From an uncultured Actinomycetes bacterium (GTDB lineage Bacteria; Actinomycetota; Acidimicrobiia; Acidimicrobiales; Acidimicrobilacustridaceae), in assembly GCA_937876315.1 (NCBI GenBank), contig CALEHQ010000043.1:1-64000 (forward strand): a DNA stretch of 64,000 bases, read 5' to 3'. Below, in pieces: positions 41,238-51,574 of this stretch. The translations under genes and the position numbers were made by a program. Position 1 is the first letter of the stretch; each line of letters opens with the position of its first letter. The notes under the pieces are model-generated. The model was not told the DNA's origin and did not search any database. It saw only the letters and a list, made by a program, of their open reading frames with translations.

Positions 41238-43253
41238 TCAACCGGCTCGGCGGCCTCGGAGCATTTCCCGTTTGTTGTTCAGGAAGTCCACCAGCACGTA
41301 ATCGCCCAGGTTCTCTGGGGTCGTGAAGAAGGCCCTTCCACCGTTTAATTGGCTCATTTTCTCGACGAACTCCGACAGATACGGGTTCGGGTCAAGCATG
41401 AAGGTGTTGATGACGATGTCCTCTTTGGTGCACAGCATCACCTGACGGAGGGTGGCATCGCGGGTTTCCGGCCGGGTCGGATAATCAAAGAAAATCTGGC
41501 CGTTCGGCATCACATGGGCGGTGGGTTCACCGTCGGTGATCATGATGATCTGCTTGGTGCCGGACTGTTTGGCCAGCAGGCGACGGGCGATCATGAAGCC
41601 CTCGTGCATGTTGGTGCCGTAGTCGAAGTCCCACGAGACCTCGGGCAATTGCTCGGCTTTGAGCTCCTCGGCCGAGCGGCTGAAGCCCACAAGGCCGAGA
41701 TAGTCACGGGGGTACTTAGAGGTGATGAGGGCGTGCAACGCCATCGTGACTTTCTTGGCCGGCAGGAAATTGCCCCGCATCGGCATCGAGAGAGAAAGGT
41801 CGACCATAAGGACGGTGCTCGACCGCACGAGATGCTCGGTTCGCTCAACCTCGAAGTCCTCGGGTGTGAGCTGGACTGGCGTGCCTGCGCCGCTACGGAA
41901 GATTGCGTTGCGGACGGTTCGGCCTATGTCGAGGTTGAACGGATCGCCGAACTCGTAGGGCTTGGTGGAGTGATCGCGTTCGTGGCCGACGCCGATGCGA
42001 GCAATTTCGTGCTGCCCGGCTTTGTCCATATCGAGTTTGTTGAACAACTCGTCGAGCGCGTTCTGGCCGAGTTGGCGAATGCCACGCGGCGTGAGTTCGA
42101 GCTTTCCTTCTTTGTTCTCAACCAGACCCGACTCTTCCAGGCGGCGTGAGAGTTCTGCCATCTGTTCGAGACTGCGGGCCGCATCGTCACCGAGAAGTTC
42201 GCGCGCACGATCAAGATCGACTTCAGCAAGCGCACCCGGGTTTGCTGCGCCCTTCAGCAAGTTCTCCAGCTGATCGATGTCACCAAGTTGCTGGAGCATC
42301 TGATTGGCATCGGCCATATTGAGTGGTTCGTCGCCAGAAAATTCATAGCGACGATTCCAGTTGAGATCGGGAAACGCTTGCGCGAGGTTCTGTCCCAATT
42401 GATCCATTTGCCAACGAAGATCCATATCTTCAAGTAACTGATCTGAAAGTGCTTGCAATTGCGCGCGCTGTTCGGGCGTCATTGAATTCATCATCGCTTG
42501 AGCAGCGGCCATGCGTGCCGCCATGATTTCAAGCAATTCATCAAGGTTCTGTGGGTTTTCTGGGAAGAAGTCGCCGAACTTCTCCATGAAGCCGTCGAAG
42601 TCTGGTTCTTCGCCCCGCTGACGTTGTTCGAGCATGTGGTTGAGCTCGGCGAACATGTCTTTCATGCGGGCCATGTCTTCAGGCGTCATGTTTTCAACTG
42701 CGCCAGACATTTGATCGACGTACTGCTGCATCAGTTGCTCACGCAGCTTTTCGACAAGTTCCTCGAACTTTTCGCGTGCTTCAGATGACGTGAAGTCGTG
42801 GTTCTGAAGGTCGCGAACCATTCCGGCGAGATCTTGCGACATCAAGTCGAGCGACATATGGCGCTCGGCAGCAACTTGTTCAGTGAGTTCTTGGCGGCGG
42901 GCATCGCCGGAGTCACGCGCTTCTTGTGCGAGTTCATCGATTGCTTGACGTTCGGCTTCGACAACGTCGCGGAGGTCCTTTGCGATTTCGTCGTAGATGC
43001 CGCCGAGGTCGTTACTTTCGAGCGTTTCACGACGCTTGCGTCGGAGTTCGTCCATCATTTCCCGCAAGCCCTTCATGCGCTCGCCGTTGTCAGAGTCGAA
43101 TCCCTCTTGCATCATGCGACGCAGCGCGGCGTTGATATCGCCGTGATACAGCAGATCGTCGGTGATTTCGCCGAAGATGTCGGTGGCATCGAAGTCGAAG
43201 CCGACCTGCGTGCCATCCCATCGCGAGTACTGAACCCGATTGGCTCTGCCCAT
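41238..43253 (-). CDS. VWA-domain protein, partner of a Mg-chelatase-like AAA+ ATPase
   Basis: A 671-aa protein with a long Glu/Met/Gln-rich helical first two thirds and a C-terminal von Willebrand A domain. The MIDAS motif is MVDLSLSMPMRG (DxSxS), with T and D positions in YGTNMHEGF and MITDGEPTAH. Proteins of this kind pair with MoxR or ChlI-like AAA+ ATPases as chaperone or insertase complexes. The AAA+ partner is at 45219-46625 on the same strand, separated here by two rightward genes. Start ATG 43253, 29 nt from the divergent GH1-like gene. Client protein unknown. Confidence 0.82.
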   Translation of the reverse strand: MGRANRVQYSRWDGTQVGFDFDATDIFGEITDDLLYHGDINAALRRMMQEGFDSDNGERMKGLREMMDELRRKRRETLESNDLGGIYDEIAKDLRDVVEAERQAIDELAQEARDSGDARRQELTEQVAAERHMSLDLMSQDLAGMVRDLQNHDFTSSEAREKFEELVEKLREQLMQQYVDQMSGAVENMTPEDMARMKDMFAELNHMLEQRQRGEEPDFDGFMEKFGDFFPENPQNLDELLEIMAARMAAAQAMMNSMTPEQRAQLQALSDQLLEDMDLRWQMDQLGQNLAQAFPDLNWNRRYEFSGDEPLNMADANQMLQQLGDIDQLENLLKGAANPGALAEVDLDRARELLGDDAARSLEQMAELSRRLEESGLVENKEGKLELTPRGIRQLGQNALDELFNKLDMDKAGQHEIARIGVGHERDHSTKPYEFGDPFNLDIGRTVRNAIFRSGAGTPVQLTPEDFEVERTEHLVRSSTVLMVDLSLSMPMRGNFLPAKKVTMALHALITSKYPRDYLGLVGFSRSAEELKAEQLPEVSWDFDYGTNMHEGFMIARRLLAKQSGTKQIIMITDGEPTAHVMPNGQIFFDYPTRPETRDATLRQVMLCTKEDIVINTFMLDPNPYLSEFVEKMSQLNGGRAFFTTPENLGDYVLVDFLNNKREMLRGRRAG

Positions 43254-43282
43254 AGAGGCACCGTACCGGGAATACTGCAGCT

Positions 43283-44491
43283 ATGACCGACCAAGCCCTT
43301 TGGGGCATCGCCACCACTGCCGCAGGAGGCGAGGGCCTCTCAGATCGAAGCGATTGGTCGACCCTCACCAGCGACGGAACCCTTCCCGATTCCATGATCG
43401 GCAGCGGATTCGGCTTCGAGTATCGCTCCGACCTTCCGATGCTGACTGAGGCCGGCATTCCCGCCATGCGTTGGACGATCGACTGGTCGCGGCTCGAGCC
43501 CCGCCCTGGCCATTGGGACAGCGATGCGGTCGATCACGTCGCCGACATCTTGAAGGCTGCTCGAGACACCGGTATTGAGGTTTGGGCCGTTCTGCACGAT
43601 GGCCCACTGCCGGGCTGGTTTTCTGAAGACCAACGGGGTTTCGACGATGCCGATGGCCTTCGCCTCACCTGGCCCCGCCACGTCGACCGCGTGGCCGAAA
43701 CCTTCGGCGATCTCGTGGCGGCGTGGATTCCGATTCTCGACCCCTACACACGAGCCCTTGAAGGCCACCTCGTTGGCAGCAGGCCACCGTACAAAGCCGA
43801 ACCCGGAAAGTTCCTTGAAGCACTTCACACGCTGCATCGCGCATCGTTCGAGGCCAACCGCCTTCTGCGAAGCGGCACTCCCCCGGTTGTCGTTTGCATC
43901 GATACGTGTCCGGTCGAGCCGGGCGTGATGTCGCGCGAGCCCGACGAGCGTGACGCGGCGCGCAAACGGGTTGAGTCTGTTGATCGCCTGCGATTCGGCT
44001 CGTGGATCCGCGAACTCAATGACGGTGTCATTTCCATCCCCGGCTTGGCCGAGCGTGAGATCGACGGGCTTGCGGGCGCGTACGACCTTGTGGGCTTCAC
44101 CTATCGCGGCGGTTCGACCTTGTTCGCCGACGGAACGACCGGCCCCTATCCCATCGATGCCCCAGTCGCGCCCGATGGCCGCGCCCCTTGGACAGAAGGT
44201 CTTGGCGTGACTATTCGCCGATTGGCCGACAACTTTCCCGGCCGAAAATTCGCGCTACTTGGCACTGGGCTGACCGCACCAGAGGACGACTGGCGCGCTG
44301 AGGTCATGGCCGGTTCAATGCTGGAAACGCAGAGAGCTGCCGACGACGGCATCGCCGTGACGCACGCGTTCTGGGAGTCAGGCATTGACGGCTGGACACC
44401 CGAGTGTGGATTCGACGTGCCCGACGGCGTGTTCGACCGCAGTCGCAATCCGCGTGACAGTGCGCAATTGCTGCGCGCTACACCTCGCTGA
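43283..44491 (+). CDS. GH1-like protein with altered catalytic glutamates
   Basis: A 402-aa TIM-barrel protein resembling family 1 glycoside hydrolases: YRSDLPMLTEAGIPAMRWTI, WSRLEPRPG, VLHDGPLPGWF and a C-terminal WESGIDGWTPECGF with RNPRDSAQLL. The acid/base motif TFNEP reads PILDP, so Glu is Asp153. The nucleophile motif TENG is replaced by LLGTGL at about 325-330. It is therefore unlikely to be an ordinary beta-glucosidase. ATG start follows the divergent VWA gene by 29 nt; rpiA begins 17 nt after its stop, so both may share a transcript. Function unknown: a sugar-binding role is possible. Confidence 0.75.
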   Translation: MTDQALWGIATTAAGGEGLSDRSDWSTLTSDGTLPDSMIGSGFGFEYRSDLPMLTEAGIPAMRWTIDWSRLEPRPGHWDSDAVDHVADILKAARDTGIEVWAVLHDGPLPGWFSEDQRGFDDADGLRLTWPRHVDRVAETFGDLVAAWIPILDPYTRALEGHLVGSRPPYKAEPGKFLEALHTLHRASFEANRLLRSGTPPVVVCIDTCPVEPGVMSREPDERDAARKRVESVDRLRFGSWIRELNDGVISIPGLAEREIDGLAGAYDLVGFTYRGGSTLFADGTTGPYPIDAPVAPDGRAPWTEGLGVTIRRLADNFPGRKFALLGTGLTAPEDDWRAEVMAGSMLETQRAADDGIAVTHAFWESGIDGWTPECGFDVPDGVFDRSRNPRDSAQLLRATPR

Positions 44492-44508
44492 CGTGCGATG
44501 CTCTCGGC

Positions 44509-45204
44509 GTGAGCACTGATCAGAGCCAAGCCGCACGTTCGCCCCAAGACATCGCGAAGGAAGCGGCAGGACGTCACGCTGCTAGTTACGTCACCGACGG
44601 AATGCGAGTTGGTCTCGGTACTGGTTCAACCGTGCACTGGACCATCGTTGAGCTCGGCGATCGAGCGCTCAACATCGTGTGCACCTCAACGTCGGTGCAG
44701 ACCCAGGAACTCGCGAGCTCGCTTGGCTTGAATGTCATTTCTCCCGACGAGATTGGTGCACTCGATATCGCCATCGATGGCGCCGACGAAGTCGACCCCG
44801 CGTTCAACCTCACCAAGGGCGGCGGAGCGGCACACACTCGCGAAAAGATCGTGGCGGCGATGTCGCCGCGTTTCATCATCGTGGTCGATGAGTCAAAGCT
44901 CGTTCCTGCACTAGGCCCGTTCGGAACGCCGCTTGAAGTGCTCGATTTCGCACCGGGAGTTGTGGCCAGCGCCGTTGAAGCTCTTGGCGCTTCAGCAGTC
45001 ACCACCCGCGATCGTCGCAGCGATAATGGCAACCTCGTGATGGATGCTCAGTTTGGTTCGATTGCCGACCCCGTTGCCCTCGGCGATGCGCTTGCGAATA
45101 CGCCAGGCATCGTCGAACACGGGATCTTCCCCAGCTCGATGGTGGAACGAGTTGTAATCGCCGGCCTTGATGGCGTGCGCGAACTCGTCAATGACCTGCG
45201 CTAA
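44509..45204 (+). CDS. rpiA: Ribose-5-phosphate isomerase A
   Basis: A 231-aa RpiA that interconverts ribose 5-phosphate and ribulose 5-phosphate in the pentose phosphate pathway. Family motifs are VGLGTGSTVHWTI, CTSTSVQTQELA, IDGADEVDPAFNLTKGGGAA with the catalytic Asp/Glu, and TREKIVAAMSPRFIIVVDESK, in parts. GTG start at 44509. It follows the GH1-like gene by 17 nt. It converges on the AAA+ gene with 14 nt between stops. Confidence 0.95.
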   Translation: MSTDQSQAARSPQDIAKEAAGRHAASYVTDGMRVGLGTGSTVHWTIVELGDRALNIVCTSTSVQTQELASSLGLNVISPDEIGALDIAIDGADEVDPAFNLTKGGGAAHTREKIVAAMSPRFIIVVDESKLVPALGPFGTPLEVLDFAPGVVASAVEALGASAVTTRDRRSDNGNLVMDAQFGSIADPVALGDALANTPGIVEHGIFPSSMVERVVIAGLDGVRELVNDLR

Positions 45205-45218
45205 TTCGCAAGCAGTGC

Positions 45219-46625
45219 TCAGCCGCGGCCGCGGTACTGGGCGCGAGCGCCAACTGCGTCTTTGTTGAGGCGCTTGGAAAGATGCAGACCTTCGAGCACG
45301 AACTCGACAGCGCTTGCAACGACCTCGGGAGTGGTGTCCCCGCCGGTAAGGGCAGTGATATGCGGTGCGAGCGCTGGGATATCGCCGAGCAACGCGACGT
45401 AGTCGGCAGAGGAAACGTCTTCGCCTGCGTTCACCAAACGATCGCCATCAAAGGAGTCGACAACGTCTCGGAGATTTTCGATTGCGATGTACTCACGGAA
45501 GATCGAAAGCACTGCTGCTTTGAGAAGTTGTTCGACAACAAGGCCTTCGCGGCCTTCTTCGATTGTTTCGATTTCCACCTTGCCGATCGTTGATGCAGCC
45601 AGTGCATCGAGATCGGAAACACGCGGAACAACGACGGTTTCGCCGTGATGCAGTGCACGACGCATCGCGTTGGCCTCGAGCGTTTCAAGGTTGGCGACGG
45701 TGAGACGCACCGACACACCCGAACGCTGATTGATATGCGGGCTGCGGCGCGCAAGTTGCGAGAACTCGGCAACGATTTCGGTCATGTACGCGGGCACGCG
45801 CACCTCGATGCCCGGAACTTCCAGATTGCGAGCCTCTTGCAACGCGATCGTGACTTCAGTTGCGACGTCGAGTGGGTAATGCGTGCGGATCTGCGAACCG
45901 AAGCGATCCTTCAGCGGCGTGATGAGTCGACCGCGGTTGGTGTAGTCGTCGGGGTTGGCCGACGCGAACAACATGACGTCGAGAGGAAGCCGCAGTTTGA
46001 AGCCACGGATCTGCACGTCGCGCTCTTCAAGCACATTCAACAAACCAACCTGAATACGCTCGGCGAGGTCAGGAAGTTCGTTAATAGCGAAAATGCCCCG
46101 GTTGGTGCGAGGCACCAGACCGAAGTGGATGGTCTCTTCGTTGGAAAGGTGTCGGCCCTCGGCAATCTTGATGGGATCGACCTCGCCGATGAGGTCGGCG
46201 ATCGAGGTGTCGGGGGTGGCGAGCTTCTCGCCGTAGCGCTCGTCTCGATGCACCCAGCTAATTGGGGTGGCGTCTCCCATTTCGGCCACGAGGTCGCGGG
46301 CGGGCTTGGAAACTGGGGCGTAAGGGTCATCGTTAATCTCGGAACCGGAGACGATCGGCATCCACTCGTCGAGCAGGTTGGTGAGAGAGCGGATCATGCG
46401 GGTCTTGGCCTGGCCCCGCTCGCCCAGGAAAATCACGTCGTGACCAGCGAGAATGGCATTCTCGAGCTGGGGAAGAACGGTGTCCTCGTAGCCCAAAACA
46501 CTATCGAAGAGCGGTTCGCCAGCGACGATTCGCACAATGGCGTTCTGACGAAGTTCTTCCTTGACCGGGCGGCTGACCCAGCCCGAGGCACGCAGTTCTC
46601 CGAGAGTGGTTGGCCGCTCTGACAT
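45219..46625 (-). CDS. Mg-chelatase-like AAA+ ATPase (MoxR/ChlI group)
   Basis: A 468-aa AAA+ ATPase. The Walker A region is degenerate but recognisable as FLGERGQAKTRMIR (GxxGxxKT), Walker B is GIFAINELPDLAE, sensor 1 is MLFASANPDDYT, and the arginine-finger region is RGRLITPLKDRFG. It resembles the ChlI-type partners of VWA proteins and probably works with the protein at 41238-43253, remodelling or inserting cofactors into a client. The genes are on the same strand but interrupted by the GH1-like and rpiA genes, so they are not one simple transcript. Client unknown. Confidence 0.82.
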   Translation of the reverse strand: MSERPTTLGELRASGWVSRPVKEELRQNAIVRIVAGEPLFDSVLGYEDTVLPQLENAILAGHDVIFLGERGQAKTRMIRSLTNLLDEWMPIVSGSEINDDPYAPVSKPARDLVAEMGDATPISWVHRDERYGEKLATPDTSIADLIGEVDPIKIAEGRHLSNEETIHFGLVPRTNRGIFAINELPDLAERIQVGLLNVLEERDVQIRGFKLRLPLDVMLFASANPDDYTNRGRLITPLKDRFGSQIRTHYPLDVATEVTIALQEARNLEVPGIEVRVPAYMTEIVAEFSQLARRSPHINQRSGVSVRLTVANLETLEANAMRRALHHGETVVVPRVSDLDALAASTIGKVEIETIEEGREGLVVEQLLKAAVLSIFREYIAIENLRDVVDSFDGDRLVNAGEDVSSADYVALLGDIPALAPHITALTGGDTTPEVVASAVEFVLEGLHLSKRLNKDAVGARAQYRGRG

Positions 46626-46833
46626 CGTTTCCTCCCCTGCCGGACCCGATGGCCGGACGATCGACGCCTCAACCTATCGCCGTGGCTCGGTTGCCGGGCG
46701 AGCCGAGTGACGAATCTGCCTCCGCACAGTTCGCCCCTCGCCGTTGCCGGTGAGTAGCGTGATCTCACTTGGTCACGGCTCTGCCCGATCAAGTCCAGTT
46801 CTGGTCACAGCCTTCTCCAAGAAAGGTCTGCTC

Positions 46834-47604
46834 GTGACAGCAACCAAGGAACCGCCTGCATTGACTCCAGACATTTCGTCCCCGACGATTCGCAAGGCCA
46901 ACCGACGCAGCACATTCGCCATCATTGACCTCTACAAGTCGTCAGTAGGCAAGAAATGGATCATGGCTCTCACCGGCATCATGCTGATGGGATTCGTGCT
47001 CGTTCACATGATCGGCAACCTGAAGATGTACGTCGGGGCCGAGGACTTCGACCAATACGCAGAATTCCTCCGGAAGTTGCTCTATCCGATCATCCCTGAA
47101 ACAGGTGTCCTCTGGATCTTCCGTCTCGGCCTTCTCGCCGCATTCGGACTCCATATCCAGTCGGCATACGCCCTTACGCGAATCAATCGCAAAGCCCGAC
47201 CAGTCAATTACAAGTCACCACGTGACTATGTGGCCGTGAACTGGGCAGCGCGCACGATGCGCTGGAGCGGCATCATCGTTGGTCTGTTCCTGGTGTGGCA
47301 TCTCGCCGACCTGACGTGGGGCTGGGCAAACCCAGACTTCGTCTACGGCAACCCTTACGCCAACGTCGCCGCGAGCCTTTCCCGGGCTCCGATCGCGGCG
47401 CTCTACATCATCGCCAACATCGCCTTGGGCTTTCACCTCTATCACGGCGCCTGGAGCATCTTCCAGAGCCTCGGTTCAATGAGTACCCGTTTCAACCCCC
47501 GACATAACCCGATCCGCCGTGGCTTTGCTGCGGGCTTCGCAATTCTTGTCGCTGGCGTCAACATCACATTCCCCATCGCCGTGCTTACCGGCGTGGTCGG
47601 CTGA
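46834..47604 (+). CDS. sdhC: Succinate dehydrogenase cytochrome b subunit
   Basis: A 256-aa membrane anchor of the b558-type succinate dehydrogenase/fumarate reductase family, with five predicted helices. Heme-ligand histidines are candidates in [30 protein letters not shown] and [11 protein letters not shown] chose GTG 46834-46836 with AAAGGT upstream; a longer frame to 46744 has no support. It donates electrons from SdhB to menaquinone. It is first in the sdhCAB operon, with sdhA 11 nt downstream. Confidence 0.9.
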   Translation: MTATKEPPALTPDISSPTIRKANRRSTFAIIDLYKSSVGKKWIMALTGIMLMGFVLVHMIGNLKMYVGAEDFDQYAEFLRKLLYPIIPETGVLWIFRLGLLAAFGLHIQSAYALTRINRKARPVNYKSPRDYVAVNWAARTMRWSGIIVGLFLVWHLADLTWGWANPDFVYGNPYANVAASLSRAPIAALYIIANIALGFHLYHGAWSIFQSLGSMSTRFNPRHNPIRRGFAAGFAILVAGVNITFPIAVLTGVVG

Positions 47605-47615
47605 AGGAGCATCAG

Positions 47616-49541
47616 ATGAGCACAATCACTCTCGACTCCAAGATCCCCTCCGGTCCTGTTGAGGAACGTTGGGAGAACCACAAGTTCAACATGAAGCTCG
47701 TGAACCCCGCGAACAAGCGGAAGTTCACCGTGCTCGTGGTTGGCACCGGTCTTGCCGGCGCTGCCGCTGCCGCGACTCTCGCCGAACTCGGCTACCACGT
47801 GAAGTGCTTCACCTTCCATGACTCACCGCGTCGTGCGCATTCAATTGCTGCGCAGGGTGGCATCAACGCCGCCAAGAACTACAAGAACGACGGCGACAGC
47901 GTGAAGCGGTTGTTCTACGACACCGTCAAGGGCGGCGACTTCCGCTCTCGCGAGTCCAACGTGCATCGCTTGGCCGAGGTCAGCGTCAACATCATCGATC
48001 AGTGCGTGGCACAGGGTGTTCCCTTCGCTCGCGAATACGGCGGTCTTCTCGACAACCGTTCGTTCGGTGGTTCACAGGTCAGCCGTACGTTCTACGCACG
48101 TGGCCAGACCGGCCAGCAGCTTCTGCTCGGTGCCTACCAGGCGCTCATGCAGCAGGTGTCGCTTGGTCGTGTGGAGCTTCACACCAAGACCGAGCTGCTT
48201 GATGTCGTCACCAAGGACGGTGTCGCTGCAGGCATCGTCACTCGCGATCTCATCACCGGCGACATTCAAAGCTGGGCGGGACACGCCACGCTGCTGTGCA
48301 CCGGCGGTTACGGCAACGCCTTCTACCTCTCCACGAACGCCATGAACTCCAACGTCACGGCCGCATGGCGAGCACATAAGAAGGGTGCGCTGTTCGCGAA
48401 CCCGTGTTACACACAGATTCACCCCACGTGCATCCCGGCCAGCGATGAATTCCAGTCGAAGCTCACGCTTATGTCCGAGTCACTTCGCAACGACGGACGC
48501 ATCTGGGTTCCGAAGCAGTTCGACGATAACCGTGCTCCGGAAAACATTCCGGAAGCCGATCGCGACTACTTCCTCGAGCGCAAGTACCCGTCCTTCGGCA
48601 ACCTCGCACCACGCGACATCGCGTCACGTAGCGCGAAGCAGGTTGTTGACGAAGGCCGCGGCGTCGGCCCGATCAAGAACGGCGTGTACCTCGACTTTGC
48701 CGAATCAATCGGCCGTCTTGGCGAGAACGTTGTGTTCGAGCGTTACGGCAACTTGTTCGACATGTACGAGCGCATCACCGACGAGAACCCGATGAAGATG
48801 CCGATGCGCATCTACCCGGCATCTCACTACACAATGGGCGGCCTGTGGGTTGACTACAACCTCATGACCAACATCCCAGGCCTGTACGCACTCGGTGAAG
48901 CCAACTTCTCCGATCACGGTGCAAACCGTCTCGGCGCTTCTGCCCTCATGCAGGGTCTGGCCGATGGCTACTTCGTTGCTCCGAACACGATCGGCGATTA
49001 CCTCGCTGGCTTGCTCGGCAAGACCCCGGTTGGCACCGATGATCCCGCATTCGCCACATCAGTGGCAGCGGTGCAAGACGACATGCGTCGTTGGATCAGC
49101 GTCGGCGGCACGAAGTCGCCGGAGTACTACCACCGTGAACTCGGCAAGCTCGTCTGGGACTACTGCGGCATGGCCCGCGACAAGAACGGTCTCGAAAAGG
49201 CACTCTCCGAGATTCCCGCATTGCGCGAAGAGTTCGAAAGCAACGTGCGCGTGCTCGGCGATCCCGATGGCGTCAACCAGTCGCTCGAAAAAGTCGGCCG
49301 TGTTGCCGACTTCTTCGAACTCGGCGAGTTGATGTGCCGTGATGCGCTTATGCGTGAAGAGTCCTGTGGTGGTCACTTCCGTGTTGAACATCAGACCGAA
49401 GACGGCGAAGCCAAGCGTGATGACGAGAACTTCTCGTTTGTCGGCGCGTGGGAGTGGGAAGGCAAGGGCTCAACCCCGACCCTCCACAAGGAGCCTCTTG
49501 TGTTCGAAACCGTTAAGCCCGTCGTGCGCAGTTACAAGTAA
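47616..49541 (+). CDS. sdhA: Succinate dehydrogenase flavoprotein subunit
   Basis: A 641-aa flavoprotein. The FAD-binding Rossmann motif is [20 protein letters not shown], the covalent-flavin region reads [18 protein letters not shown] with the His before Ser, and the active-site stretches include [12 protein letters not shown] and [18 protein letters not shown]. It oxidises succinate to fumarate. Its form matches the soluble-subunit partner of b558-type anchors. The start ATG is preceded by GAAGGAGCATCAG. It lies between sdhC and sdhB. Confidence 0.95.
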   Translation: MSTITLDSKIPSGPVEERWENHKFNMKLVNPANKRKFTVLVVGTGLAGAAAAATLAELGYHVKCFTFHDSPRRAHSIAAQGGINAAKNYKNDGDSVKRLFYDTVKGGDFRSRESNVHRLAEVSVNIIDQCVAQGVPFAREYGGLLDNRSFGGSQVSRTFYARGQTGQQLLLGAYQALMQQVSLGRVELHTKTELLDVVTKDGVAAGIVTRDLITGDIQSWAGHATLLCTGGYGNAFYLSTNAMNSNVTAAWRAHKKGALFANPCYTQIHPTCIPASDEFQSKLTLMSESLRNDGRIWVPKQFDDNRAPENIPEADRDYFLERKYPSFGNLAPRDIASRSAKQVVDEGRGVGPIKNGVYLDFAESIGRLGENVVFERYGNLFDMYERITDENPMKMPMRIYPASHYTMGGLWVDYNLMTNIPGLYALGEANFSDHGANRLGASALMQGLADGYFVAPNTIGDYLAGLLGKTPVGTDDPAFATSVAAVQDDMRRWISVGGTKSPEYYHRELGKLVWDYCGMARDKNGLEKALSEIPALREEFESNVRVLGDPDGVNQSLEKVGRVADFFELGELMCRDALMREESCGGHFRVEHQTEDGEAKRDDENFSFVGAWEWEGKGSTPTLHKEPLVFETVKPVVRSYK

Positions 49542-49553
49542 CCAGGAGCCAAT

Positions 49554-50315
49554 GTGAATCTCACACTCAAGGTCTGGCGCCAGAGCGGTCCTACCGATTC
49601 CGGCCATTTCGAGACCTACGAAGCAACCGACGTGAAAGACGAAATGTCTTTCCTCGAAATGCTCGACCTCGTCAACGAAAACCTCATCGACAGCGGCCAC
49701 GAGCCGATCACGTTTGACAGTGATTGTCGTGAAGGCATCTGCGGCACTTGTGGCCTCATGATCAACGGTCAGGCCCACGGCCCCCAAAAGGGCACCGCAA
49801 CCTGCCAGTTGCACATGCGCAAGTTCCACGACGGTGAGACCGTCACCATCGAGCCGTGGCGTGCCGCTGCGTTCCCGATAGTGAAGGACCTCATGGTCGA
49901 TCGCAGTGCGTTCGACGCCATCATCGAGTCCGGCGGTTTCATCACCTCCGACACCGGTGGCCCTCGCGATGCCAACGAGATCCTTATTCCGAAGGCCGCA
50001 GCCGACACCGCGATGGACGCTGCAGCGTGCATCGGCTGTGGTGCGTGTGTCGCGGCTTGCCCGAACGGCGCTGCTCAGTTGTTCACGTCAGCCAAACTGG
50101 CGCACCTCAACCTGCTTCCGCAGGGACAGGTCGAACGCTGGAAGCGCACTGAAGACATGGTCGAGACCATGGAGATGTTCTTCGGTTCATGCACGAACTA
50201 CGGAGAATGCCAAGAGGCGTGCCCGAAGGAAATCCCGATCGACTTCATCGCAATGATGAACCGAGACTTCCTGAAGTCAAAGATCAAGAACCGCAAGCTG
50301 CAGGGCCAGCGCTAA
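49554..50315 (+). CDS. sdhB: Succinate dehydrogenase iron-sulfur subunit
   Basis: A 253-aa iron-sulfur protein. The [2Fe-2S] cysteines are in [15 protein letters not shown] with a later CQL, the [4Fe-4S] in [14 protein letters not shown] and the [3Fe-4S] in [15 protein letters not shown]. It carries electrons from FAD to the membrane anchor. GTG start with CCAGGAG upstream; last gene of the operon, followed by an inverted repeat and T-run. Confidence 0.95.
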   Translation: MNLTLKVWRQSGPTDSGHFETYEATDVKDEMSFLEMLDLVNENLIDSGHEPITFDSDCREGICGTCGLMINGQAHGPQKGTATCQLHMRKFHDGETVTIEPWRAAAFPIVKDLMVDRSAFDAIIESGGFITSDTGGPRDANEILIPKAAADTAMDAAACIGCGACVAACPNGAAQLFTSAKLAHLNLLPQGQVERWKRTEDMVETMEMFFGSCTNYGECQEACPKEIPIDFIAMMNRDFLKSKIKNRKLQGQR

Positions 50316-50350
50316 TCAGTTTCTGATTCGCATACCTGCGGCATTCTCGC

Positions 50351-50401
50351 CCGGCGCCGAACCACTTCCTTATGGGAGTAGGCGGCGCCGGTCGTCGTTT
50401 T
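50351..50401 (+). terminator. Candidate terminator of the sdhCAB operon
   Basis: CCGGCGCC at 50351-50358 pairs with GGCGCCGG at 50384-50391, an 8-bp GC stem with a 25-nt loop, followed by TCGTCGTTTT. It begins 36 nt after the sdhB stop. A smaller AATCAG-TTT-CTGATT hairpin overlaps the stop codon at 50314-50328. The remainder of the gap to 50525 shows nothing else I can name. Confidence 0.5.
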
Positions 50402-50525
50402 ACAGTGCTACCCCGCGAAGTGGTCGCCCTTGAGTAAACGGCGGTGACCAATGAATTCGATAATCACGCCTCCAGTGGTGGGATCCGCGCCCGCGGTGCA
50501 TCAGCCTCTGGATCTGGAATCTGCG

Positions 50526-51467
50526 TCAGTACCCGTCGGCAGGATTCACGACCGATAACAACGGTTCATCATTGAGATACAGGCACAGATTGTCGATAAA
50601 CGTGGCATACATGGCCTGAAATGCGCCCGACCAGTTCCAGGACACATGAGGGCTAAGTCGCACACTGGGATGCGAATACATCCAATGCCCGTCAGGAAGA
50701 GGTTCGGGTTCAGTGGCATCGATATCGGCACAGGCGACAATGCCACTGTCAAGGGCACGCAAAAGCGCGTCGTCGTCAATGATGGGCCCGCGCGCCACGT
50801 TGATGAGTTGCACGCCGGGCTTCATGGCGGCGAAGAGTTCGTCATTGAACAAGCCGCGTGTCGCGCCGGTGAGGGGCGCAACGAGCACGATGTGGTCGGC
50901 GTCAGCAACGAGCTCGGTGGCGGAACGAACCATGCGAACGCCCTCCACGGGGCTCGGCGCATCGCTATTTCGCATTGCTGTGACGTTCATGCCGAATGAC
51001 AGCGCACGCTGGGCAAGAGCGGTTCCGATTCCGCCCATACCAAGGATGGCGAGATTCGCGTTGTCGAGCGTCGCAAACGATGGCGACGGAATGTTCCAGT
51101 GCTTCGGTTGTTCGGTGACAAACGAACCGGGCATGCGTTTGACGAACGACAACATGCAGGCCATGACCCATTCGGAAATGGGTACAGCACTGAGGCCACG
51201 AGAATTGGTGAGAATGAGGTCGTCGCCAATGAGATGCAGCGGGAACTTGTCGATGCCAGTGCCGATGAGATGCACCCACTTCACGCCCCGACTGAGCGCG
51301 TCTTCAAGCGTCGCCACGTCGGTGGGCGTGGTGATGAGAACGTCACCCGAGATACTTGCGTCGATTTCGCCTGCCATCGGGATGGCGATGACCTCGACCT
51401 GTGAAGCGATGTCATCCGGAATATGAATGGCATCGAGCTGGCCGACGTGGCTGAGAATTCGAAGCAC
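50526..51467 (-). CDS. D-2-hydroxyacid dehydrogenase family protein
   Basis: A 313-aa NAD-dependent dehydrogenase of the D-isomer family. The Rossmann motif is AILGMGGIGTALAQRA, the catalytic Arg is in NVARGPIIDDDAL, the Glu in ATEPEPLPDGHW and the catalytic His in SPHVSWNW. Typical substrates are glyoxylate, hydroxypyruvate or phenyl-type hydroxyacids; the substrate here is unknown. Start ATG 51467, 107 nt from the divergent SCP2 gene. Confidence 0.86.
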   Translation of the reverse strand: MLRILSHVGQLDAIHIPDDIASQVEVIAIPMAGEIDASISGDVLITTPTDVATLEDALSRGVKWVHLIGTGIDKFPLHLIGDDLILTNSRGLSAVPISEWVMACMLSFVKRMPGSFVTEQPKHWNIPSPSFATLDNANLAILGMGGIGTALAQRALSFGMNVTAMRNSDAPSPVEGVRMVRSATELVADADHIVLVAPLTGATRGLFNDELFAAMKPGVQLINVARGPIIDDDALLRALDSGIVACADIDATEPEPLPDGHWMYSHPSVRLSPHVSWNWSGAFQAMYATFIDNLCLYLNDEPLLSVVNPADGY

Positions 51468-51574
51468 GGTAGATCGCCCTCTCTCGCGGCCTGCGCCGGC
51501 ATTGGGATGGTTAGCGTACCGGACTCACTCTCGCGTTAACCGAACAACAGTCTCCACCGACTACCGTCCAAGCG

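Noticed and set aside
41349-42149. 266-aa open frame on the plus strand opposite the VWA gene
   Set aside because: It is the antisense shadow of a strong coding region with a MIDAS motif.
45645-46622. 325-aa open frame on the plus strand opposite the AAA+ gene
   Set aside because: The AAA+ reading has clear ATPase motifs; the opposite frame shows none.
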